The notes beneath the pieces are model-generated. The model saw only the letters and a program-made list of their open reading frames with translations, was not told where the DNA came from and did no database searches. Below are positions 1 through 11,639 of a stretch of DNA of 64,000 nt, piece after piece; within the stretch, counting starts at the first letter, position 1, and every line of letters begins with the position of its first letter. The stretch comes from Larimichthys crocea (lineage: Eukaryota > Chordata > Actinopteri > Sciaenidae), in NCBI RefSeq assembly GCF_000972845.2, contig NC_040029.1:2950695-3014694 (forward strand), written 5' to 3'. The position numbers and the translations under genes are program-made.

Positions 1-2651
1 GTCCGACAGGTCACCAAGGAAAACTTTTTCACGAAAAGGAAGTCTACCGCTTCACTAACACCACCTACTTCTGAGAGGTAGGTTAAAGGGACGGATGTGT
101 GGGTGGATGTTCAGGCCAGCAGAGGTCAAGCTGTCCTCAGGTCTTAACAAGCCTTAAATAATATCTTCCAGGCTTTCCAACACATAAAGTATATCATCTT
201 AAATTTCAGAATCCGCTCTAGATGTAGCTCATGCCGACGCATTTCATATACACTGCACTGCGAAATCCTCACCAGCAATATTCAGATTTAACAGGTCGTC
301 TCCAGTCTCGTTTGTGGTTTTTAAAGATGGGTTTTCATGGTCTGTGCATCAAGGTGCTTTGTGTCATCACGTGGCTTCCTCTTTGGGATTTGGTTTATTT
401 TCGTTTTCCTTCCCTCAGCTGTCTCCATGGAGATCTGTATTTGCCTTGTGGGAGAGGCACAAAGGCCCACTGAGTGTGTTAGTACAGTAAATATAGACCA
501 TAATACAATCTACTGGGGGAGATGCAACGGCCAGCCGAGGAAACCTGCAAAAAAACACTCTTTCTGACATGAACACAGCAACTGGTCATACATGTTAAAC
601 GCCCATGGTGGTCCACGAGGGGTCTTAAAGGTGCCGTCCAGGATTTGTGCTCTTGACACTTATAAGTGTCTGAAAATCTAAAAATTTTAAATGAGCAAGA
701 GCTAACATTAAAAACTCATTTAAAAATGTATCAAGACGTTTCTACAACAATGTTTAACAGAAGCTGTCTAACTTTCTGTATTTCATAAATTCTAAATCAA
801 ATATTGATTTTTATCCAAATTTTTGTCTTTGTTCCATTTTTTTGGTTGTGGGTTTAGTCGTACGTGTCACAGCCCAGTCTCTGCCTCCTGCCTGATCTGT
901 GCTACACGTTTGCAAGTCTCAGCAGAGATGAGAAGGAAGCAAAATTTGCTCACTCATGAGCTACTTCCATCATCAGCTCTGGAATGTGTTTATTTCAGAA
1001 AGTTATTGATTACAACTTTTTTAAAACAAGTTTTAACATCTTCTGGGTGCAGTCTGATATGATGTGGTGACTTGTTATACAGCACATCCACTGTATGCAG
1101 CAGCAAGCCCAGCATTTAGATAACTATACTAATATTAGCAGCAGTACAAAGTGTGGATTTTTACATCAATAGATCAAATAAATAATAAAATAATAGGCTG
1201 ATAGCTGAAGTGGTGGATCGGGCAGTGACAGCACATCATTACTTTTAATATGCATTTATGCTTTTACCTTTTTCTGTCTCCATTTCAGCAGGAACGTCAG
1301 AAATATTATTTTCTGGCTAAACCACGTAAAACAAATGAATGCAATAATTTGACATTTGGGGGAACGCATCAAAAAGGTAAAAAATGTCAATCTATTACTT
1401 GTGCAGAGTTAGATGAGAATATCGAGACCGCACTCTTGTTTGTGCATTTAATACTGACACAGAAGCCACAAGGCAATTAAGAAGGGGGAAACTTACTAAA
1501 ACCTAAATATAAATCTACAAATTCCTTTTTATCATTTAACAAAATGCCCAAGTTCTTATGTTAAATGTCTCGGGAGTCATACAAGAACTTTGCCAAAATC
1601 AAATCATCTAAATCTGTGATTAAAATCGGGAAATTGACACATTTCAGTTGGCAGCAGAAAAGGTGTGAGGTATGATACCCGGCTGTAGTGGTGGAGTAAA
1701 ACAGCACTGCTGCCATGTGGCATTAGTCACAGCTGTTTGCTTTAATATTACTAATGTTAAAACCGAGACGCTCTGGATCTCCTCACTGTGTGGCGCGGCC
1801 GTCTCGCCGTCCACGGGAAGCAACAAATTAAAAGTTGTCAAACAGAATCAGCCTCCTGATTAACAGCAAGCCAGCACTCCACGGATTGACAGCTGGACTC
1901 AGCGGCGTCAGATCTTCTCCTTTCTGGTTTCCTTTCATATGAAGCATCAGAGATCAGCTCGGCGGTAAACATTAGCAGGCTGCGCGCCGTTTGCTGAAGG
2001 CATGTTGCGTGATTTCTGGGGTTTGAAGTACGAGTTTTCTGAGGGTTACCTCATGCTGCAATGAGAGCTGCCAACATGTTCATTTGCTTTTCGCATATAT
2101 GAATTTAAATTTCTTTGAAGCTAAACGTAAGGTATATACAATAATTACATTAGATTGAACAACCTTGAATTCTTTGATGCAAACCATGTATTTCTGGGTT
2201 AAGTACCATGTTTCCACCATACTCTGTTTGGGCACACCAGTAAAAAGTCTCTTTCCGTCTCTCTTTCATCCACTAGATGTAGCTGGCAAAGTATTTGTCT
2301 CTTGGTATTTCCATTTTTTTTTGCTATCTTCTAAACTTTGAAGCAGCAAGGTTCCCTTTTTAGAGTGCTTTTTCTTCCCGATTTCAATGATTAAATCTCT
2401 CTCTGTAGTGCTCTGTCGCTCTGGCTCTTTGTTCCTCTCTCTGTCTGTCTGAATTGTAAACCACGGGGAAAGAGAATTTAGTCCATCTGTCCCCTCCAAC
2501 GTGGCTCTAGAGCCCTGCTGGGACAACATGGCAAATGCCCAAAACTTGCTGTCCTCTGCCAAAAGGACAGGCATGCACGTACACATCCTGGAAATGTTCT
2601 GCAGATACATCAGCATCATGTATAAACACACAGTAAATAGATATTTCCCCT

Positions 2652-2654
<3 letters not shown>

Positions 2655-2687
<33 letters not shown>
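2655..2687. repeat. (CA)n microsatellite
   Basis: About 16 uninterrupted CA units in a zranb3 intron. Short open frames across it are only CACACA translations. Confidence 0.95.
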
Positions 2688-3278
2688 GCCATATGTCCAT
2701 CAGCTCTGGATGTGCAGCCCACAAAGCAAACAGATATTTTTGTCGGGTGACTTTATGTTGAATTGTGTTTGCTGTTCTGCTGATGCTGAAAGAAATTAAC
2801 TCGACATTGAATGTTGCTGCTGGCCTGACGCTGATCAAGGTAACTTCTCTTTTAAAGTTTAGTGCACAAAGGGCTAAAAAATTGTGCCGCAGACATGTTG
2901 CCTGAATCACAAAGATACAGAAAATAGATTGCACACGCGGATGGACTCATTTTATTCAGCACAGTTAGCTGCATTGTGTCTGCCTTATCTTCAGACACTG
3001 AAAATAGTCCTGAATACGACAGCTTGTAAGTATTTAACCTGCCTTAGATCTTCACATTTCATCATATTTAGAGTCTTATTAGTCATCTATGAATTACATA
3101 CTTTAAGCTGAAGCGTGTACACTGGACAGAGCTATTATAAATTCGCATTTATTTTATTCAAAACAGGCTTTTACATGTATATTTTCTTAGATTTTAGAGT
3201 CTCATCTTCTCCCGTGTTGATGTTTGCTGTCAAACCTCCTCTGCCATTTGCAGCAACTCTGTTTGTTCTGTGTGTTTT

Positions 3279-3594
3279 TTAAAGGGACACTCCAACAATT
3301 TATTATTGTAGTCCTATAAAGTTGGGGGAAAATTTTATTTTGGAATGGTCAAAGTCGAAGCAGCAGAGATATTCTGACTTTTATTACATAATCACACGAG
3401 TCAAGCTTCAAAAACATTACGTCCTATCCATTTCCCACAATGCAGCTGTTCCTGCCTGTTAATTGCCCTCATCTTTCAGACTCCAGTTAATACATTTTCT
3501 GTCAAATATTTAAAGTCAAACTTAAAATAACTGATGACATCGTCAGGGTTATTTCCTCCAGAGCCACAAAATGCATTATACAGTGCCCCTTTAA
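3279..3594. mobile_element. MITE-like element with short terminal inverted repeats
   Basis: Begins TTAAAGGGACAC (3279-3290) and ends GTGCCCCTTTAA (3583-3594), inverted complements at 11 of 12 positions and about 316 bases apart, with no coding capacity. The size and termini suit a non-autonomous DNA transposon. No target duplication is certain. Confidence 0.55.
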
Positions 3595-3657
3595 TATATC
3601 CTATTGTTTTATATCATTTTATATAATTCAACTCACCCTTTAAACTGCTAAACGCTG

Positions 3658-3718
3658 GGGTTGCAATTAGCAAATACACAGCTAGATGCTAGTAAATCCT
3701 ACACACTGGTCCTTTAAA
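3658..3718. mobile_element. truncated end of a fish MITE
   Basis: Contains the pattern CTAGATGCTAGTAAATCC ... ACACACTGG(T)CCTTTAA. This is the same terminal sequence seen in the fuller copies at 19578-19912 and 54206-54535. Only one end is left. Confidence 0.5.
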
Positions 3719-3936
3719 CTGCAACCCCGTATAACATCTCACATGCAATCAAATGTTCTGTTCTCAACGACCCGGGTATTTTGGATTCTAATATGTGAGA
3801 TATTTGGTTAGCTAACCGACCTTGGTATACTGTAGTCCTTTAACCAATGGCATTGGTTAAGAGAAAAGGCTGAGCAGCCAAAGAATGAGCTTTTCTCTCC
3901 TGTAACACACTTCCTTCTCTCTGTGTGTCTCTGCAG

Positions 3937-4095
3937 GAAGGACAAGGACTCCTGTGAGGCAGTGGAGGAGCAGCCATCATCAGGGTCCGGATACCTGCAG
4001 GCGCTGGACAGTGATGGAGTCCCTCTGTGTCTGTCCTGCCAGCAGGCCTGCCCTACCACAGGTGGGGCCTGGGACACTCGATTCTGCAGTCACAG
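3937..4095 (+). CDS. zranb3: zranb3 exon, first zinc-binding cysteines
   Basis: Acceptor ctgcag before 3937 and donor gtaaat after 4095. The exon starts with the last base of a split codon and reads KDKDSCEAVEEQ ... YLQALDSDGVPLCLSCQQAC ... WDTRFCSH, ending with two bases of the Arg codon completed in the next exon. The YLQ..D..G.PLCL.CQQ pattern matches the human protein just before its HNH domain. The poorly conserved acidic and serine-rich start is normal for this part of the family. Confidence 0.92.
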
Positions 4096-6114
4096 GTAAA
4101 TAGTAAGGATTGTCATGCAGGTACGGAAAATCTTTGGCATGAACTGGACATTTCCAGATCTCCAAAAAGGTCTGTGGAGCAGACTTGTGTGTAAATCTTA
4201 GCAGTCCCTGCATGGAGCAGCAGACCGGCGGGGTGTTTACTGCAATGGTATGAATCCCGACAGTCTTTTGTAAGATGTCAATCAAAGAAAAAATATATTA
4301 AATTTACTTTCAAATAGTTGGTGTCTGAGATTGCTTAAACTTCCCAGCACTGATTGTCTTCTGTGCCAAAGCCCGCCCCATCTGGCATCTTAAAAATTCA
4401 ATTATACTTCGAGCTTTAAGAGTTTTTGTGCAAAACAAACTCCAAAATTCGACAGTATAATGTTGACTTCACCTTGTTGCTTTGCCGGCTTTGTGCTGTA
4501 GAAAGAATACTGTTTGTCTGACGACTAAAATAGATTGCTGTTCCCAGTTTAGACTGCAACTCTTACAGTGATAATGATCCTCTTCCTAACCCTTTCCTGT
4601 CATATTTAATTCAGTGTGTAATCACTGTATTTTAACACCAATATAAATAATGTTCGAAATGGAAAAGTCTCTGCAGTGTCCCTGAGCAGGGCACTTCACC
4701 GTCAACTGAATTATTTGAACTGAAAAAATGTAGTTCTGTGCATACCTTCAGTGTTATTTCCCATTTAAAGCAGAAATTCAATTTCCTCAAGTGCTTTTCA
4801 AGGGCCAACTTCAGGTCATTCAGTCAAGGTGAGATACTCCACTTATCTAGACCTGGATGTGATCATATTTGAACACGTTGTTATTTCCCACAAATGATGT
4901 CTGCACTCCTTTCAGCAAAAAACACAATAACGTCTGTCGTCTATTTATAAAAAAATAAAGAATTTCAGCTTTTTCTGTTCATGTGCATTCAACTCCAGAT
5001 TTATCTTTCTCCACCCAAAGGTGCCAAGAAGAGTTCCAGTTGCGCTCCAGCCAGACATACATGCGTTCACGAGTGCTGGAGGTGGAGAAGGGCATCTGTC
5101 AACACTGTGGCCTCCACGCCCATGACCTGTTCATGAAGGTCCGTGACGCCCCGCCCACCCAGCGCAAGGACATGCTGGAGAACACTTGGCTCGCACAGCT
5201 GTCACTCAAACAGGTCGGAAGCCGGCGTTTTAATGATTTCATTGAAAACCAGATATAAAAATATCTTTTTTGTTCTGAAGTGATAAAGTTTGAACACAGT
5301 TATATTTAGACCTTTTTTTAATAAGGAGCAATGAAAAGCTTTAACTTCAACAGCATTGGCTGATGAGATTCCCTCATCCATGTCTTTCTTTTTACCTCAC
5401 AAAGTTTTACAAAGCAGCCTTTGCCTCACAGTCCACTTTAATCTACCACTGACTGCTAATTAACAGTCAAACAATACTAGACCACTCATCATAAAAAGTC
5501 GACTTTTGGCTCTGTGACCTAAACAAGAAGTACAGATATGATTAAACTGACAGAATTTATCCTGAAGGGACCACGACTGTCGGCACCAAATTTCATGATA
5601 ATCCATCCAACAGTTCTCGGGAGACATTTCAATCAAAATGTGGACCTCGTGGTGGCACCAGAAGAAGTCAGAAGATTTCAAATGTCAGGCTCATCTTCTG
5701 GGGACCATGAATATCTCTACAAAAAAAGTTGAGATTTGAGATGTTGAGAAGATTGGCCAACAAACATCGTCACCCACAAAGCGATGCTACTTCATAACCA
5801 ACCATGTCACTGACACTGAGCATGTTAGCATGCTAATATCTGGTATTTGGCACGAAGCACAAACTACAGAAGAGGCTGATGGGATTTGTCTCCAGGGACG
5901 TAGGTGGAGTTGGACGTGTTAGGGCCTCGGGGTTTCACGAAGTAACAATTTCATTAGACGCACGTTATTAAAAAAAACGCCATGAGACACACACCATCTG
6001 AACAGCAGTCTCCTGATGTGAGCTAAATAACTCACACGGAAAGGCATCTTTGTTTGTGTAAGTGCAAAAATAAAAGCACCCTGTATTCTCCATTCCACCC
6101 ACCTACGCACATAT

Positions 6115-6158
<44 letters not shown>

Positions 6159-6302
6159 TGATCTGCACTCCAGGGGGGCAGCTCCCAGTAAATGGATTGC
6201 TGGGCCCATTGATTTTTTTTCCCAGTGCCAGGCCTCGACCAGTAAGCCTGTTTGATTTGGTTGGCTGTTATCCTGCAAAGCCAGTCCCCCCTCCCTCCTT
6301 TA

Positions 6303-6333
<31 letters not shown>

Positions 6334-6732
6334 TCGCTCCCCTTCCAAGTGCCGCCGGCAGCAGCATCAGCACCGATCGATGCGCCGAGCTTTAGAGGAA
6401 ACAAACTCAGCCACATGATAAGACGCCGCAGCGGTGGAGGAGCCTCGAGATTATAGGCTCATTCTTTGGTTCATACTGGGGGGTTCTGGTGTGTGTGTTT
6501 CCTGGTGTGTGTACATGTGTAGATGGGTCTTTATGTGTACCTCAGGGTCTTTTGGTTTGTGCGAGTATGTGTGTAACAGAATTTGGGCGTGTGTGTGTTG
6601 GTATTTTATGGTGTGTGTGGATTTTCTGTGCCTGTGAGCAGAGTTGTGGTGTGTGTTGGTGTGTAGTTGTGGGGTTCTGGTGTAGTAAGGTGCACGGGCA
6701 CACAAGGAGGCTCAATTGACTGGAGAGTGTGA

Positions 6733-6773
<41 letters not shown>

Positions 6774-9153
6774 AGAGACGTGAACTCTGGCCCTGTGAGC
6801 AGCCCTGTTCTTTAAATCTGTTGGGATCAATTCCAGCTCGCTGCCTTAATGTCGACAGAGTAGCACTCAAAGCAGGAAAATGGATTTTTTGCCCTGAACT
6901 CTTCCCATCAGGCTTCTCTTTCTCTGTTTCTAATTCTCTCAATCATCTTTTGGTCTTCCACTTGCTTTTCCTGTATCCTCTCTTTCAATCTGCATTCTTT
7001 TTCTTTATTCTTTCGGTCTGCTTTCGGTTTCTTCTCAGAATAGAATAAAACATTTTGTTCAGACGCACACCAGCAAGCAGCACACTGGTTCACTTTCCAG
7101 GTCATTTTGTTCCCAGTGTTTTCATCTCTAAAGCTCAGTAATCTGCTCCTGCGAGGACTTCTGTTAAGCTGTATTTAGACACAGCGGTGCCTCGAGCTGA
7201 ACACTAACGTCAGCATGCTCGCATGCTCACAATGGAAATGCTCATGTGATCAGCAGGTACATGTCCCACGTCATGCAACATGCTCAAATTTTGTAATTAG
7301 CGCGAAACATATGTCCATGTTCACGTGTTCAACCAACATCAAGCAGCAACCTCCAACGCTGGGAAGCATTCCTCGAGCTGCCGCTTGAGACGGGCTGCAG
7401 AAGTGAGTCGGTTTCCACAAGCCTCCAACTTCACAACAGAAACAAGTGTGGAATCATCTTGGTAACATTTTACGACACTGAATTTTATGGCAGTGTTGTT
7501 GTGACACAGCTGCTCTGTTTACACTTTGAACCGACCATCCTGAAAGCCATTAACAGCTGAAAAACATGAGTCTAGAATTTCAGAGTGTGCATTTTATTCC
7601 CTTGTGTTTTTTTAACCTCATTTCTGCGTCTTTGTCGAGCAGATTAACGTGTACTCATTGATTAAGTTTGCCTACAGCCGCCCATTATGTAGGCCAACGA
7701 CATTTTGGCGGTTTCTACGGCTGTACCTGAGGCACGTGATGATGATGATGGATAATAGTTTGACTCTTACATCAATCAACAGCATTTGAAAGCTTTATCA
7801 GAGGTCTGTTTCTGCTCTTTCCTTTCATTATTTCCTCTTGTAGATTTCTGCCATTTATGCGCCTCGCTGTCATGTGCACTCCTCGAGACTTATTTGTTTT
7901 TATCTTCTTTTATTGTGAAGCGCATTGCAGAAGTGCCCATGCGGTGCGGAGATTTGTTTATTATGACTGATTCTGTGTGTGTGCGCGCCGGCGTGCGCAC
8001 ATAAAATAACAATTTAGGTCACTTTAGGGCTCGGAGAAAAAGACCGCGCTTTACTAAAGACATCACATCGGCTGGAAAAAATTAACTTTAGCATAGATGG
8101 ATGGTTTGGGAGGGCAGCACAATCACAGCTTGTTTTTTGGCAATTTAGAGCGGTATGAGAAAACATCCAAGGGTAGTCAGTGTACTGAGACGCTCACTAT
8201 TTCATTCTCTGTGTGTTTCTAGCTGAATGAGATGATCCGCGCTCCGGTCGAAGGGGATTTCTGGCAGGTCGACCACATCCGGCCGGTCTATAGCGGAGGA
8301 GGACAGTGCTCTCTGGACAACCTGCAGACGCTCTGCACCGTCTGCCACAAAGCCGTACGTGCACACGCCGCATCGCTGCACCCATAACAACCGCAACAGC
8401 AGCTTTTAGAGCCAAAGGGCTTAAGGGGGCAAAAGCAATTTGTCTAACATTTAAGGTGCACAGCGGATGGACCTCTCCTTTATCCTCATATAAAAAAGAA
8501 AGCCTCATCACTCATGTTGAGGATCACATGTGGTGGCAGTAATGTGATACATGGTCAAACACATTGATCAAAAGTCATACCATCCCTCACAAAGGTATAT
8601 ATTGCCTGTAATAACATCACATGATGTGGCTGTATGACATATTGATGTATGGTATTTTTTGCAAAAGGTTATATATCTGTCTCTGGTACATTTTCCTTCA
8701 TGAGCTTCTTCAGTCGATATTTCATAATCGCAATCCTTAAAAAAAAAAAAAAACAGAGCAGAGGTTTCAAAATAAAATAGAGCTCTCATTGTAATCTAAA
8801 ATGTGCTTTACTTTCACGCCAGAAAGCATTTTTGTCCGAGTGGGTGTCAGTTTGGAAGGAAGCGCTTCATATTTTGACGTATCGAAACTGATGTGGAGAA
8901 CTGCGCGCTCTGATAAGGGCATCCTCTCACTGTTTATGCCACCGCTCAGACACTTTAATCTAGAGATGCTCAATATATTGATCTCACTTTTCTCTCCAAC
9001 ACGGACTGAAGATTCAACTCTTACATCATACTCCCATTTTTTTTGTCTCCACAGAGGACAGCTCAGCAAGCCAAAGAACGGAGCCAGATGAGAAAGAGCG
9101 CCGCAGCCTCCAAGGTTGCGTCAGACATCAGCAGGTTCTTCATCAGGAAATGA
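3937..9153 (+). CDS. zranb3: zranb3, 3' part: last four coding exons (zinc-finger/HNH nuclease end)
   Basis: Four exons (3937-4095, 5021-5213, 8223-8354, 9055-9153) join in frame with GT-AG borders and encode about 194 residues. The family is a SNF2-type DNA translocase and structure-specific endonuclease that binds polyubiquitinated PCNA and remodels stalled replication forks in the nucleus. The window holds only the C-terminal region: a cysteine cluster (LCLSC ... FCSHRCQEEF), a second CxxC (CQHC), then the HNH nuclease core with WQVDHIRPVY, SLDNLQTLC and TVCHK, so the catalytic H, N and H and the zinc cysteines are present. The protein ends DISRFFIRK, in the place of the PCNA-binding APIM motif of the human protein. 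The SNF2 helicase part and the RanBP2 zinc finger must lie upstream of the window; no earlier exon was recognised in 1-3936. Tail-to-tail with ccnt2. Identity is secure from residue-level similarity to vertebrate ZRANB3. Confidence 0.95.
4096..5020 (+). other. zranb3 intron
   Basis: Bounded by matching splice phases. Nothing else recognised. Confidence 0.85.
5021..5213 (+). CDS. zranb3: zranb3 exon, start of the HNH domain
   Basis: 193 bases, acceptor cccaaag, donor gtcgga. It completes Arg and reads CQEEFQLRSSQTYMRSRV ... GICQHCGLHAHDLF ... RDAPPTQRKDML ... LAQLSLKQ. CQHC supplies one zinc CxxC pair. The RDAP..QRK..L block is highly characteristic of vertebrate ZRANB3. It ends in phase 0. 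Confidence 0.95.
5570..5870 (+). repeat. diverged interspersed repeat
   Basis: Has the patterns 'accaaatttcatgataatcc', 'gtggacct...ggtggcacc' and 'gagcatgttagcatgctaat'. Related wording occurs at 7190-7320, 48155-48410 and 58560-58680. From memory this matches a very common fish repeat, family name uncertain. Confidence 0.5.
6114..6153. repeat. (CA)n microsatellite
   Basis: About 20 CA units in a zranb3 intron. Confidence 0.95.
6305..6333. repeat. (CA)n microsatellite
   Basis: About 14 CA units, 150 bases from the previous array. Confidence 0.95.
6737..6771. repeat. (GT)n microsatellite
   Basis: About 17 GT units, preceded by 200 bases of imperfect GTGTG-rich sequence. Confidence 0.95.
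7190..7320 (-). repeat. diverged interspersed repeat relic
   Basis: Patterns 'cagcatgctcgcatgctcac' and 'aattagcgcgaaacat' are of the same family as 5820-5870 and 48155-48410, in reverse orientation and diverged. Confidence 0.4.
8223..8354 (+). CDS. zranb3: zranb3 exon, HNH catalytic core
   Basis: 132 bases (44 codons), phase 0 at both ends, acceptor tttctag, donor gtacgt. It encodes LNEMIRAPVEGDFWQVDHIRP ... GGGQCSLDNLQTLCTVCHKA. The DH histidine, the DN asparagine and the CH histidine form the HNH triad, and LCTVC is the second zinc CxxC pair. All the key nuclease residues are intact. Confidence 0.97.
8355..9054 (+). other. zranb3 last intron
   Basis: Phase 0 intron of 700 bases with a poly-A run at about 8739-8754. 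No other feature seen. Confidence 0.85.
9055..9153 (+). CDS. zranb3: zranb3 terminal exon with C-terminal PCNA-binding motif region
   Basis: Acceptor ctccacag; 32 codons and TGA at 9151-9153. It reads RTAQQAKERSQMRKSAAAS ... DISRFFIRK. The RTA.QAKERSQ.R block matches human ZRANB3. The last residues occupy the APIM site: human has RFLVK, this fish has RFFIR. Confidence 0.95.
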   Translation, partial: RTAQQAKERSQMRKSAAASKVASDISRFFIRK

Positions 9154-9236
9154 AACAGAGGTTTAGTAAGGGCTTCATGGGTGTCAAATGACGGGATTTC
9201 TAAGAAGCATCATGATTCCTCAATGACAAAACTCAC

Positions 9237-9242
9237 ATTAAA
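9237..9242 (+). terminator. candidate zranb3 polyadenylation signal (ATTAAA)
   Basis: ATTAAA lies 84 bases after the zranb3 stop codon. A further AATAAA-type signal (aaataaaaac) occurs near 9718. The sequence alone does not decide which is used. Confidence 0.4.
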
Positions 9243-11639
9243 GTATCAGGAATGCCTTTCACCCTGGCACATTAGGATGAAAGGCTCTTAAAGACCCCTA
9301 CTTTCCTCCTAACTCACTTTGCGATGGTATCAGCGGCATCCTGCTGGAGATTTACAAAAAAAACAAAAAAAAACAGCGACGACTGCATCAAATGCAAATT
9401 CAGCCAACTCCCCTCTCGTCCCCGAACCGTCACAAGTGCGGCGGTTTTGATTTATGACGGCCCCTTTTTGCTTGAGGCTGAAATGGAGCAGGTTGTTTAG
9501 AGAGATGCTGCTATTTTAGGATTTTGCAAACTTGGTGAAAAGTAGCAGGTGAGAGATGAATTGGGGGCTTTGTGATTAAAAACTCCACGGCGGAAAAAAA
9601 AACGCAAGTGTCCTCATTGGCGCCACTTGTTGAGGGGGCAGCCAACGAGGACACTCGTGCTTTCGCGAATCTCTTCGGAATCTTTTCGAAAGATGGATGA
9701 ACACGCCTTCTCTGTGAAATAAAAACCTATTTTCAACTTGTTTCATGTTGTCTTCTTCTGGTCCTCTGGTGCTTTCAGCACAGTTTGAACTGTAAATACA
9801 CCAAGACGTTGGCTGTTCTGACAAGCTAGCAAATCGTTTCATCGCCTCAAGTCAGGAACATTATTGTCCATGTCCACGCATCTACCTCCTCTTCAGCTGT
9901 GCTTGATGATCTGAGCAGGGCTAAAGTCAGTCAGGAGGGCTATGTTTAGAGAGACGGAGAGCAGAGTTACTATGGAAACAAGGCTTCAGGTTCAGCAATG
10001 TCGGGAATATTGAATCTCTTCTTGTGAGAGTTATACAATGAGCCAGACAGACATCAGAAACTCCAATCAATATCAGCAGGCTCCTGTGAAAATGAGGCCG
10101 TCACATTCCTCCGCAGCAGAATTTGACTTCCCCTCTCAGCGCTGAGGCTCCGCGGTTTGACGTTGCAGATGTCGTCATGTCACGATTTGTCTGTCTGTCA
10201 GCTGTGTCAAACTCCAAACTCAGCAAATTCCGGCAATCGCTGGAAAAGTTTTACATTTTTCTGGCAGCCCCAACTTCTCTCAGCCTATCAGCGCGCTCGG
10301 TCGGAGCCACGGCTTCAAACTTTCTCGGAGCCCGTGTGGGTGCGTGCGTGGGTGTGTGTGTATTTCCCCTACGGCTGCTCCAGGTCTCCACTTAATAAGA
10401 CCGTTGTTCCTCTCCTGTCCAAACCGACAAGCTTTGTGAGTAATGAACATCTCCCAGGCAGCCTTCCAACAACAGCAGGTTTCAGTGTCAGTCCCTGTCA
10501 GCAGCCAATGACTCTGATCTGCTGTTTTATTACACCCAAAAGGTGTGTGTGTGTGTGAGAGAGAGAGCGAGCGAGGAAGTAGTGCAAAAGTGTGTGTTTT
10601 CTGTGCGTTACACAAACAAAGCGTGTGTGTTTGGCAGAGGCGAAGTGTGTATTTGGAAGAGAGAGGAAGTGGGGTGTGTGTTTGTCCGAGCCATAATGAG
10701 GCGGCGCCCAGATGAAGACGTCTCATGTTCCTCCCAGAGGGTCTGCTGGGTAAAGAGCAGCGCTGCAGCCGCGTGACACTGTTTGCGTTGGACAACCTAT
10801 CAGCCCAGAGGAAAAACATTACCTCCACAGGTGATGACAGTAATAAAGATGGACTCAAACACAGACGGACGGCCGCAGAGGTTCGTGTGTTTGCTCTCTG
10901 TCTACCCACCCCTCCTCCTCCTTTCTTTAAAGACAGAATCAGAGCAATACTCACTTTTACCATCAAGTGCAATCAACATCTTTGCCTCGATGCCGCTGCA
11001 GAGACATTTTCAACAGGTTACATAGCAACAAGGCATACTCTGAACGTCACACGGACGAAATTAGCCAGGCAAATATGTGGCGGAAATAATGACATAGTTA
11101 GAAAATCACAAAGAAAAGAGATGAGGGGAAAGAAAATGGAGCCGTGTGAAGACAACCCGAGCAAAAAGAAAGTGCACAAACACCTCGGGAGTGTACCTGT
11201 CATGTCAGACAACAGAAATCTGGCAGAGAGTCTGCTTGAAAACTATGAAACTATGACAAACATAAAGATCCAGAGAGCAGCACATTTCCTCGACAAGCTA
11301 ACAGCAGAGTTGCTTCTCAATGTGGGTCAGAGGACCCCCAGAGGCCCCTCACAGGACTCCAGGGGGGTCCACAGCAAATTGAGAAATAGATTAATATCGC
11401 TGTAACTCAATTCCATAGGAATTTCTCTAATTACAGACATTACATTATGTTTGAGAATGATTATTGTAATTGTAAGGTTTCATTTTTAATATTATCTCCC
11501 CATAGGATGGTGACAAACTGTCTGTGTCTGTGACATGAAAATGTCTGAGAAGAGCTCTTCCAACCAGGCACAACTTGACAGCAAACTATACAAATCATTC
11601 ATAATTCAATCATGATTTGCATTCAGACAGCAAGGCGTT

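Larger units (their letters stand above)
1..3936 (+). other. zranb3 intronic sequence with simple and interspersed repeats
   Basis: No exon recognised. It holds a (CA)n run at about 2655-2687, a probable MITE at 3279-3594 and a repeat relic at 3658-3718. It is inferred to be intron because the exon at 3937 begins in mid-codon with a good acceptor. Confidence 0.6.
5214..8222 (+). other. zranb3 intron rich in microsatellites and repeats
   Basis: 3.0 kb intron. Includes CA/GT arrays at about 6114-6153, 6305-6333 and 6737-6771, a GT-rich imperfect zone at 6484-6690, and diverged interspersed repeat relics at about 5570-5870 and 7190-7320. No additional exon seen. Confidence 0.85.

Noticed and set aside
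4983..5258. A separate 91-codon gene starting at 4983
   Set aside because: This is the zranb3 exon 5021-5213 with intron read-through on both sides.
6484..6830. Cysteine/valine-rich frames
   Set aside because: Translations of GT/CA repeats.
10280..11405. Two frames of about 230 codons on opposite strands
   Set aside because: Low-complexity, GT-repeat-containing translations with no recognisable domain, splice pattern or family.
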